Assembly: GCF_017161265.1 (NCBI RefSeq)
Contig: NZ_CP031393.1
Coordinates: 1,426,001-1,490,000 of the forward strand
Direction: 5' to 3'
DNA length: 64,000 nucleotides
Source: Treponema medium
GTDB taxonomy: Bacteria; Spirochaetota; Spirochaetia; Treponematales; Treponemataceae
Shown: positions 54,399 to 61,520 of the stretch, one piece after another
Position numbering within the stretch: position 1 is the first letter of the stretch
How the letters are laid out: each line of letters opens with the position of its first letter
Notes under the pieces: generated by a model
Database searches by the model: none
What the model saw: only the letters and a program-made list of their open reading frames with translations
What the model was told of the DNA's origin: nothing
Program-made: the position numbers and the translations under genes

Positions 54399-55217
54399 TT
54401 ACAGTCCGACATTAAGTATGGATAAATTGGAACCGAACCATTTTCTGGAAAAATCAGGAATAGTGCCGTCGGCATCCATTTCAACCAAAACGGATTCGAT
54501 TTTAGCAGCAAGTGAGCCATCCGCTTGCCGAAAGGCAAACGTGTAATATTCGGTTGCAATCGCTTCGTTTATAATATTGTAGTGCGGGTTTTTATCAAGC
54601 GTGTTGCATGAGTAAATAAGGTCTAATACGATGGCATCGCAAGTTCCTGCATTGAGAGCTTCATATAGGCGATCAATGGAGTTCAGTTGCCGAATACTCA
54701 CATGGTCTTTCAATACCTCTATATCCAATAATGCTTCATCGCCGCCGGTGCCTGCCTCAACCGCTATCCTTCTATCCCGCAACTGTGCCAATGTCTGATA
54801 TCCTTTGCTTGCAAGCGTTACAACAATTTTAGCATTTTGAAGATATGGTGTACACATTCGATAGTGTTGCTTACGTTCTTCCGTAAGGCTAAAACCGCTT
54901 GCAATGCAATCGATCACTCCTGTATTCAAAAGCATTTCTTTTTGTGTCCAATCTATCGGATAGAAGACCGGATGAATACCGAGGCGGCGGCATAATTCCG
55001 TAAATATATCGATATCGTATCCTACTATTTCATTCTTTTCATTTCTAAAAGAGAGGATGGGAACGAAATCTGAAATGCCGATGACTAATGCGGCTTTTAC
55101 CTGAACTTCTGACCAAGATGGATCTTCAATATATTCAATTTTAGTATTGCGGCGGCATGAAGAAAATAAAATAAATAGTATACATAGCGCCGCATATACA
55201 GCTATCCGTTTTTTCAT
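54399..55217 (-). CDS. Amino-acid-type solute-binding lipoprotein (SBP family 3), paralogue
   Basis: This 272-aa protein has lipobox LFSSC (Cys21). It shares the plan of the downstream gene: ALVIGISDFVPILSFRNEKN, GYDIDIFTELCRRLGIHPVF, VIDCIASGFSLTEERKQHYR, and FRQADGSLAAKIESVLVEM ending in RKWFGSNLS. The two genes are 16 bp apart and arose by duplication. The start codon is uncertain: ATG 55217 gives a normal lipoprotein signal, while ATG 55244 adds nine residues; neither has a strong ribosome site. Confidence 0.8.
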   Translation of the reverse strand: MKKRIAVYAALCILFILFSSCRRNTKIEYIEDPSWSEVQVKAALVIGISDFVPILSFRNEKNEIVGYDIDIFTELCRRLGIHPVFYPIDWTQKEMLLNTGVIDCIASGFSLTEERKQHYRMCTPYLQNAKIVVTLASKGYQTLAQLRDRRIAVEAGTGGDEALLDIEVLKDHVSIRQLNSIDRLYEALNAGTCDAIVLDLIYSCNTLDKNPHYNIINEAIATEYYTFAFRQADGSLAAKIESVLVEMDADGTIPDFSRKWFGSNLSILNVGL

Positions 55218-55247
55218 ATCAGTTTTTACGACCTTCAACAACATTTT

Positions 55248-55424
55248 ATTCGTGCGGATGGTTTAATACCCGCCGTACCTCTACCGCCACGGACGGCGGT
55301 GGTTCCGAACAGCAGCAATGTTGTGGCAGAGCCACAACTTGCAGTCAAAACTATACACGGACGTATAGTTTTGACGAACGCTCTGCGCCGTAACAAAGGG
55401 TATTAAAGCCGACTGCAACCACCG
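55248..55424. repeat. Type III carrier repeat, filled copy
   Basis: Flanks 55248-55276 and 55377-55424 match, in reverse complement, the continuous sequence 57942-58028. Between them lies a cassette of about 100 bp that is missing there. Confidence 0.8.
55283..55375 (+). repeat. H3-H2-H1 hairpin cassette 8 (inserted in the type III repeat)
   Basis: H3 55283-55300 (perfect 6-bp stem, ACGGAC), H2 55315-55342, H1 55344-55375 (perfect 13-bp stem, ACGGAC). Confidence 0.88.
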
Positions 55425-55480
55425 AATAGGTATACAAACAGTACCATTTTTTATGTGTCCTGTAAAGATAAATTATTCAG

Positions 55481-55789
55481 GGCAACCGCATCAAAAATAT
55501 TTTTAGCGGTTGCCTTCCTTCTGTGCGAAATTTTACTCAAAATTTCGCACATTTTTCCAGCCAAGGAGTAAACGCATCAGACAGAGCAGATATAAATCGC
55601 GGAAAAATTGAGACTGTGAGACCATTTGAACCATCTTCAACTGTTGTACATCCGTGTACAACAGTTGAAGGCGAGTTTTGTGCGCGCACAAAACATCGCT
55701 GCTTTATGGAACTACTGCCATCCTTGGCCGTTCTGGTCGAATAGTATCAATTTTTCCGCGGGGATGTTAAAAATCGATCTGATGCGTTT
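55481..55789. repeat. Type I dispersed element, copy G (with cassette)
   Basis: In order: GGCAACCGC/GCGGTTGCC stem (55481-55514), a GTGCGAAATTTT hairpin (55523-55550), terminal repeats AAACGCATCAGAC-like (55570-55582 / 55776-55789) and a perfect inner 14-bp inverted repeat (55598-55611 / 55747-55760). It reaches to 55 bp before ligA. Confidence 0.78.
55635..55731 (-). repeat. Hairpin cassette 9 (H1-H2-H3 on plus strand)
   Basis: H1 55635-55670 (perfect 15-bp stem), H2 55671-55699, H3 55714-55731 (one mismatch). Minus-strand loops are ACGGAT and AAGGAT. Confidence 0.87.
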
Positions 55790-55844
55790 ACCTTGTTGCC
55801 TCTCTGTTGGAAAAAATGTGCGAAATGTAGTATGCTTTCGATTT

Positions 55845-57770
55845 ATGGAAAAGAATGCACGGATACAAGAGCTTGAAGCGCTGATAAAAAAGCATCAGGA
55901 CTTATACTATAACGCGGAACCGGAAATTTCTGATGCGGATTTTGATTTATTGTGGGATGAGCTGCGCAGCCTCGACCCTCGGAATACATTATTTGCAACG
56001 GTACCTAAGGACAGCGCCGACGGCTTCCCGAAAGCGGAACACATTATCCCGATGGGGAGCCAAGACAAGGCGGCGGATCCCGAAAGTTTTCAAAAATGGG
56101 CGGAAAAGATGCCGTTCTCCGATTTTCTGGTACAATACAAACTGGACGGCGCCAGTATGGAGCTGCAATACGAAAAGGGACGGCTCGTTCGGGCAGTAAC
56201 ACGGGGCGACGGCAAAATCGGTGACGATATTACCGCGAATGTTAAAAAGATGCAGGGAGTCGTACTTGAACTGAAAGGTGATTCCGCCCCCACCGGCACA
56301 GCTCCCTTTTCCGGCGGTATCCGCGGCGAAGTGTTGATGACCAAAGAGGTGCTGCGCCGTTTTTATCCCGATAAAAAGAATTGCCGGAATGCGGCAAACG
56401 GGTTGATGAAGCGAAAGGACGGCAGCGGCAGCGAGCACCTCGAAATTATTTGCTACGATGCCGCCGCGGGAACAGTCGGAAAGCCTTTTACCGAAACGGC
56501 GCCTTTCACCACGGAAACGGAAAAACTCAACTGGCTTGAAGCGCAGGGCTTTTTACAGGTACCGGTTACGCGGTGCGTCGGCGTCCGGGAAGTTATCGAC
56601 TACCGCGCCCATGTTATGGATATCCGCAGCACTATTCCCTACGACATCGACGGTCTTGTCGTTAAAAACGATCATATTGATACCGCAGACCTCAGCAGGG
56701 CGCGACCGGAAAAACAAATTGCTTTTAAGTTCAGTCTTGAAGAAGCGGTTACCGTACTGCGCAGCGTCGAGTGGAGCGAGTCCGGTGTTACCTACACCCC
56801 CATTGCACTCATCGATCCGGTACAGCTGGCGGGCACAACCGTTAAGCGGGCAAACCTCTGCAACCCGAACATGATTGCGGAACTGAACTTAAAGATCGGC
56901 AGCCGTGTGTTGGTAACCAAACGGGGGGAGATTATCCCCAAGATAGAAGCGCTTATCGAAAACCCTGCATCAAGCGTGTCCATCGAACAGCCTTGCCGGT
57001 GTACGAGCTGCGGCGCTGCGCTCCTTGATGAAGGTACGCGCCTGTACTGTCCCAATCCTGCGTGTCCCAAGCTTATTCATCACCGGATAGAAAAATGGAT
57101 CAACACCCTCGATATTCAAGACTTCGGGACGGTGCTCCTCAAACAGCTCTTTGACGCGCAGCGTCTCCGCTCTATTTCCGACCTTTATACGCTGACCGTT
57201 GAAGAACTCGCAGCCCTCGAACGCATGGGGAAAAAGTCGGCGGAAAAAGTGTACCGCGCACTGCACGCCAAGCGCGAAATCTCCCTGCCGACCTTTATTG
57301 CCGGTTTTGATATCGAAGGCATCGGCCGCACCATGGTTGAAAAACTGGTTGAGGCTGGCTTTGATACTCTCGAAAAACTACTCGCTGCCACGGAGGAAGA
57401 TTTTGCCGCTGTGTATCAATTCGGCAGCATTCTTGCTCATACGCTTACGCTCGGTCTCCGCGATGCAAAGGAAGAAATGTTGCACCTTACCGGTTCAGGG
57501 ACTATCGTTATTCAAGCGCCAGCCGCCGCTCAAGGAAAGCTTCCGCTCGCAGGAAAAAGCTTCTGCTTTACCGGAGAACTGAATACGCTTAAACGAAAAG
57601 AAGCGGAAGCGATGGTGCAAGCAAAGGGCGGAACAGTAAAATCATCGGTAACAAAGGGGCTTACCTATTTGGTAACCAATACCCCCGATTCCGGTTCGTC
57701 AAAAAACAAGAAAGCGCAGGAACTCGGCACTGAGATTATCACCGAAGAGGAATTTTTGAAACTGTTCTAA
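55845..57770 (+). CDS. ligA: NAD-dependent DNA ligase
   Basis: This 641-aa ligase seals nicks in replication and repair using NAD+. Adenylation domain: active-site Lys99 in VQYKLDGAS, then RAVTRGDGKIGDDITANVK and DIDGLVVKND. OB-fold region: LTKRGEIIPKIEALI-like stretch near residue 360. Zinc finger: CRCTSCGAALL...CPNPAC. Helix-hairpin-helix repeats follow, then a C-terminal BRCT domain (GKSFCFTGELNTLKRKEAEA). It is slightly shorter than the usual ~670 residues. ATG 55845 gives the normal N-terminus but has no ribosome site; the open frame runs upstream into a repeat. Confidence 0.93.
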   Translation: MEKNARIQELEALIKKHQDLYYNAEPEISDADFDLLWDELRSLDPRNTLFATVPKDSADGFPKAEHIIPMGSQDKAADPESFQKWAEKMPFSDFLVQYKLDGASMELQYEKGRLVRAVTRGDGKIGDDITANVKKMQGVVLELKGDSAPTGTAPFSGGIRGEVLMTKEVLRRFYPDKKNCRNAANGLMKRKDGSGSEHLEIICYDAAAGTVGKPFTETAPFTTETEKLNWLEAQGFLQVPVTRCVGVREVIDYRAHVMDIRSTIPYDIDGLVVKNDHIDTADLSRARPEKQIAFKFSLEEAVTVLRSVEWSESGVTYTPIALIDPVQLAGTTVKRANLCNPNMIAELNLKIGSRVLVTKRGEIIPKIEALIENPASSVSIEQPCRCTSCGAALLDEGTRLYCPNPACPKLIHHRIEKWINTLDIQDFGTVLLKQLFDAQRLRSISDLYTLTVEELAALERMGKKSAEKVYRALHAKREISLPTFIAGFDIEGIGRTMVEKLVEAGFDTLEKLLAATEEDFAAVYQFGSILAHTLTLGLRDAKEEMLHLTGSGTIVIQAPAAAQGKLPLAGKSFCFTGELNTLKRKEAEAMVQAKGGTVKSSVTKGLTYLVTNTPDSGSSKNKKAQELGTEIITEEEFLKLF

Positions 57771-57900
57771 GTATGGCATCGTAGATATCTCGTCAGCAAA
57801 TGTACATCTGTTTCCGTTCTGCCCTTCCAGCGCTTTTGAAATTAACTTTTCCGTTAGCCTTTGAAAATAGTGATACCGGATACAAGGCGCGAGCAAAAAT

Positions 57901-57932
57901 CAACAACCCCGACGCAAGCGTCGGGGTTGTTG
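57901..57932. repeat. CCCCGACGC hairpin
   Basis: A perfect 15-bp stem around AA has the same core (CCCCGACGC-AA-GCGTCGGGG) as the hairpin in type I copy B at 15065-15114, but different outer stem bases. Confidence 0.7.
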
Positions 57933-57941
57933 TTCTCATAA

Positions 57942-58028
57942 GGTGGTTGCAGTCGGCTTTAATACCCTTTGTTACGACGCAGAGCGTTGCCGAGGACGGC
58001 GGGTATTAAACCCTCCGCACGAATAAAG
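57942..58028. repeat. Type III carrier repeat, empty copy
   Basis: Reverse complement of the flanks of 55248-55424 joined directly, with only seven bases (57989-57995) where the other copy holds a cassette. The rest of the 509-bp ligA-yebC gap is cassette 10 and a type II end. Confidence 0.8.
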
Positions 58029-58064
58029 CGGAGACGTACTTTTTGTACGTTGAGTATTTTCAGA

Positions 58065-58157
58065 AGTGGCACGGATGCCACTGGTTCAACCAGAAGCGAT
58101 ATTTCGGCAAAGCCGAAATTCGCCATTAAAAGTGTACACGGATGTACACTTTTAATG
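58065..58157 (+). repeat. H3-H2-H1 hairpin cassette 10
   Basis: H3 58065-58082 (perfect, ACGGAT), H2 58096-58123, H1 58124-58157 (perfect 14-bp stem, ACGGAT closed by GTAC/GTAC). It is nearly identical to cassette 6 and followed by the type II end ATATTTTCAAAAG at 58184-58196. Confidence 0.88.
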
Positions 58158-58201
58158 ATGCGACGCAGTAGATGCCCCGCATATTTTCAAAAGACGTATA
58201 A

Positions 58202-58230
58202 TTGACAGAGCTGTGTTTATATGATATACC
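58202..58230 (+). promoter_or_regulatory. yebC promoter
   Basis: TTGACA (58202-58207), a 17-bp spacer and TATACC (58225-58230), starting 6 bp after a type II repeat end. Confidence 0.55.
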
Positions 58231-58279
58231 TTTTGCGCATATCTTGTTTTTTAACCTTTTAAGACGGAAGGAGTATATA

Positions 58280-59023
58280 ATGTCTGGACATAGTAAATGG
58301 GCTACAATTAAACACGCAAAAGGGGCAGCTGACGCAAAGCGCGGTCAGATGTTTACAAAGTTTATTAAAGAAATTTCTATAGCTGCACGTATGGGCGGCG
58401 GGGATCCGAACGGTAACCCCCGGTTAAGAACTGCAATATTAAAAGCACGCGCGGCTAACATGCCGAAAGATAATATTGAACGAGCTATTAAGAAAGGCAC
58501 CGGTGAATTAGGTGGTGCAAGCTACGAAGAGTTGTTATATGAAGGCTATGCGCCGGGCGGAGTTGCGGTATTGGTAGAAGTGCTGACCGACAATAAAAAT
58601 CGGGCGGCAGCCAATGTGCGAAACCTTTTTTCCAAAAACGGCGGTAATCTCGGTGCAACCGGTTCGGTAGCGTATATGTTTAACCGCAAAGGCGTTATAG
58701 AGTATGATGCTGAAGCTGTCAGCGAAGAGAAATTGATGGAAGAAGCTTTGGAAGCCGGTGCGGAAGATATTCAGACCGAAGGCGGTATTATCACCGTAAC
58801 AACTGATCCCAACGACTTTGCTTCCGTGCTTGAAGCCTTACAGGAAAAAGGCTTTGAATCCGTTTCTGCAGAAATTTCTATGGTTCCCGCAACGTATATG
58901 AGTTTGGAAGCAGAAACAATCCGTAAAGTGTTAAAAATGGTTGAACGTCTCGAAGAAGATGACGATGTCCAGAACGTATACACAAACCTCGATATTCCCG
59001 ATGATTTTGAACCTGAGGAATAA
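58280..59023 (+). CDS. yebC: YebC/PmpR family protein
   Basis: This 247-aa protein of the YebC/TACO1 family starts [20 protein letters not shown] and has [20 protein letters not shown] and [13 protein letters not shown]. Members were called transcription regulators; recent work links YebC to translation of proline-rich stretches. AAGGAG lies 7 bases before the chosen ATG; the longer frame to 58202 would overlap the promoter. Confidence 0.93.
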   Translation: MSGHSKWATIKHAKGAADAKRGQMFTKFIKEISIAARMGGGDPNGNPRLRTAILKARAANMPKDNIERAIKKGTGELGGASYEELLYEGYAPGGVAVLVEVLTDNKNRAAANVRNLFSKNGGNLGATGSVAYMFNRKGVIEYDAEAVSEEKLMEEALEAGAEDIQTEGGIITVTTDPNDFASVLEALQEKGFESVSAEISMVPATYMSLEAETIRKVLKMVERLEEDDDVQNVYTNLDIPDDFEPEE

Positions 59024-59060
59024 CGGTATATTTTGTAATTTTTAATATCTTATACTATAT

Positions 59061-59112
59061 AAACGCCATACTATCGTTGTTTTCAGCGGTTGTTATGGCG
59101 TTTTTGTTTTAT
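59061..59112 (+). terminator. yebC terminator
   Basis: A 10-bp stem AAACGCCATA/TATGGCGTTT with a 23-base loop, followed by TTGTTTTATT, 37 bp after the stop. Confidence 0.65.
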
Positions 59113-59416
59113 TGCGGCCATAGAATCAACGCGGCACTTCCCGTGGTCTCGCTAATTAAAAATTCTTAATGAAGAATATTTAATTAGTTAATCGCTTCCA
59201 CTTCTTCTTTGCTCAATCCTGTCATTTTTTCGATAAACGGTATTTCGCAATTGGCTTGCTTCATCAGTCGTGCCGTTTCAAGCGCTTTTTGACGGGAGCC
59301 GCGTTCAAGGCCTTCATCCATCGCATCCATCAGGGCTGCCGGTAATATGTGGTATTCTTTCCGTGCTAATTCATTTCTTTTTACCGTCTGTATCATCTGC
59401 TCTATCCTCCTCGTGT

Positions 59417-60652
59417 CACGGAAATCAATTTTTGAGTGAAGGTATTAAAACAGAAGAAAAAATGCTAAAGTGAGAGCATGAGGTGGGAAGAATTAGAAGA
59501 TGCACTTGAAGTGCTTCAAAGCGAGCGGGAGTACGACGGATATTTTTGCAGCATAAAAGATGCGGTTATCATCGTTATTTTGGGAAGCCTCTGCGATCTG
59601 AAAAGCGTAAAGAAAATACATGCGTGGGCAACGAGTGAGCATGTAAAAGTGTTTCTTGAAAAAGAATTCGGTATAAAAAGAATACCGTGTTACTGGTGGC
59701 TGTTAAGTCTTTTGGCAATGGTAAGCCCTGAATCACTTAATCGGTGTATGAAAAACTGGGTAAGCTCATTGGTACCGCATCTTGCGGAAAAGCTTGAAGC
59801 GGAAGAAGAAGAGCAAAATAAGAAGAAGAAAAAAAGCTTGACGATTGCAATAGACGGGAAAGAAATCCGCTCGACAGGGAAAATGAAGAAGTATGACAGT
59901 CCGTTACACATTGTCAGCGCGCAGATAGGCGAACTAGGGCTCACTCTTGCGCAGGAAACAGTGCAATCAAAGAGTAACGAGATACCGGCGGTACAAGAGC
60001 TGATAAAGACACTTGAGATAGAAGGATGCATGGTAGTTGCCGATGCTTTAAACTGTCAAATACAGACTGCACAGGCAATTATCGATGCAAAAGCCGACTA
60101 TTTATTAAGTGCGAAAGGTAATCAGAAAGAGTTGATGAACGATATAGCAGCGTATGTCCAAGATGAAAAACTACGTTCAACGATGGATAGCGTTACCCAA
60201 ACGGAAAAAGGACACGGACGGATAGAAACGAGAAGTGCGTATACTACTGATGATGTTGAATGGCAGCCGGGAGGCAGGGTATGGCCGGCTGTTAAATGCA
60301 TTGGAGTGGTGCATACACGATTTGAGACAGACAAAGGGGTAACGGAGCAATGGCACTATTATATTTCAAGTAAAGTGTTGAGTGCCGAGGAGCTTTTACA
60401 TCATGCGAGAACTGAATGGTCGGTAGAATCGATGCACTGGTTGCTTGATGTTCATTTTGACGAAGATAAATGCAGGATTCAGAGTAAGAATATACAGCAG
60501 AATCTGAATATGCTCCATAAAGTAGCGCTTAATATCGTGCGCATATACAAGCGGGAAACTCAATCAAAACTGGCTTTGAACGGTATTATGTTCCGCGCGC
60601 TTATGAATCCTCACGACTTATTACCGCTTTTAGACAAAAATTGATTTCCGTG
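59417..60652 (+). mobile_element. ISAs1-type insertion sequence with 9-bp target duplication
   Basis: The 1236-bp element is bounded by perfect 18-bp inverted repeats CACGGAAATCAATTTTTG (59417-59434 / 60635-60652) and flanked by a direct repeat TCCTCGTGT (59408-59416 / 60653-60661). The size, ends and duplication fit the ISAs1 family. Confidence 0.93.
59478..60644 (+). CDS. ISAs1 family transposase
   Basis: This 388-aa transposase has an N-terminal DDE_Tnp_1-associated region (residues ~15-95, VIIVILGSLCDLKSVKKI). The catalytic core has IAIDGKEIRSTGK, HIVSAQIGELGLTLAQ, SNEIPAVQELIKTLEIEG, MVVADALNCQ and ADYLLSAKGNQKEL, then the acidic part near WSVESMHWLLDVHFDED. The frame is intact and ends inside the right inverted repeat. 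It inserted into an rpn gene already carrying, or later gaining, a repeat. Confidence 0.93.
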   Translation: MRWEELEDALEVLQSEREYDGYFCSIKDAVIIVILGSLCDLKSVKKIHAWATSEHVKVFLEKEFGIKRIPCYWWLLSLLAMVSPESLNRCMKNWVSSLVPHLAEKLEAEEEEQNKKKKKSLTIAIDGKEIRSTGKMKKYDSPLHIVSAQIGELGLTLAQETVQSKSNEIPAVQELIKTLEIEGCMVVADALNCQIQTAQAIIDAKADYLLSAKGNQKELMNDIAAYVQDEKLRSTMDSVTQTEKGHGRIETRSAYTTDDVEWQPGGRVWPAVKCIGVVHTRFETDKGVTEQWHYYISSKVLSAEELLHHARTEWSVESMHWLLDVHFDEDKCRIQSKNIQQNLNMLHKVALNIVRIYKRETQSKLALNGIMFRALMNPHDLLPLLDKN

Positions 60653-60768
60653 TCCTCGTGTAATCGGTTGTTGCTTTGCCTGTTTTCACATACTGTAAAA
60701 AACCTTGTAACTCTTGATTATCTGTTCTTGTAAATGCCTTTGCGTTCTCAATATAATCTTTTTTGTAT

Positions 60769-61022
60769 CTTTTGAAAATATGCGGATATCTGCGTTGTCG
60801 CTTAACAAAAAACAGTCCTCGACGTACAGCAAGTACGCCTGCGGGTGTTTTTTGTACGCTCCTAGCATCTACTCCGCCTATTTACAAAAGGCTAACGGAG
60901 GGCTTTTTTAGACAAGTCTGTTTCAGCAGTGGCACGGATGCCGCTGGTTCCATGCAGCAGCGATGTTTTGACACAAGGCAAAACTCGTTTTTCCGATAGG
61001 CACGGATGTCTATCGGAAAAAA
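60769..61022. repeat. Type II element inside the broken rpn gene
   Basis: Begins with CTTTTGAAAATAT directly at the rpn junction. Bases 60778-60822 are nearly identical to 30041-30085. Contains a TACAGCAAGTA small hairpin and then cassette 11 up to the second rpn junction at about 61022. Confidence 0.75.
60928..61021 (+). repeat. H3-H2-H1 hairpin cassette 11
   Basis: H3 60928-60945 (one wobble, ACGGAT), H2 60960-60987, H1 60988-61021 (14-bp stem with one G-T pair, ACGGAT). H1 abuts the truncated rpn reading frame. Confidence 0.85.
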
Positions 61023-61256
61023 CATTTCAATGTCGTAGGACGTACCGTTTTCATCTTTTACCAATACATCAAGGCGGACGGTTTTTGCGCCCAAATTAGT
61101 CGTAACCGTATTTTGAGATGAAAGATACGTAATTTTATCGATCTGTGCACTAAAGAGCATTTCAAGAAACGACCGGCACAGCGATTCGTGTTCCATGACT
61201 TTACAAAACATAAAGTCATCGGAAATAGTTAGTTCTTCAAAGGGTTTTCTAGTCAT

Positions 61257-61284
61257 TCACATCTCCTACAGTCCTTATGCGACT
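61257..61284 (-). promoter_or_regulatory. Conserved rpn 5' leader
   Basis: GTCGCATAAGGACTGTAGGAG and the bases around it recur almost unchanged before the intact rpn gene (37395-37422). It includes the ribosome site. The rest of the 264-bp gap to the next gene (61285-61520) shows nothing I can name. Confidence 0.55.
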
Positions 61285-61520
61285 TTTGGAGATTTTTGGC
61301 TTGAAAAAAATCCTTCTTTTTTTATTTCTTATGAACAACAGTGAAAAAGAGAATTGCACAAAGAAGACGGCAAAGAATGCAATAACAGCATTTCTATTTG
61401 TATTTTTTTAAAAGACGGTATATAATAAACTTGCGAAAAAGGGTAAAGTGTGATTACCTAAAAAGATAGCAAGTTGAATTCTATGATAAAGACTTATGTG
61501 TAGGTATGAGGAGGTAGGAT

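Larger units (their letters stand above)
59184..61256 (-). pseudogene. rpn nuclease gene disrupted by a repeat and an ISAs1-type element
   Basis: Three pieces line up with the intact Rpn at 37423. Residues 1-78 (61256 to about 61022) end in SYDIEM. A middle piece (about 60768-60662) encodes a TKKIIL-like region through DNQELQGFLQYVKTGKATT. A C-terminal piece (59416-59184) runs from RRIEQMIQTVK to MTGLSKEEVEAIN. Between pieces 1 and 2 about 75-80 codons, including the Gln of the ExQ motif, are replaced by a type II element with cassette 11. Between pieces 2 and 3 lies the insertion sequence. Confidence 0.85.

Noticed and set aside
8481-61023. CRISPR array
   Set aside because: Repeats are dispersed singly over tens of kilobases with hairpin cores; no regular repeat-spacer pattern and no cas genes.
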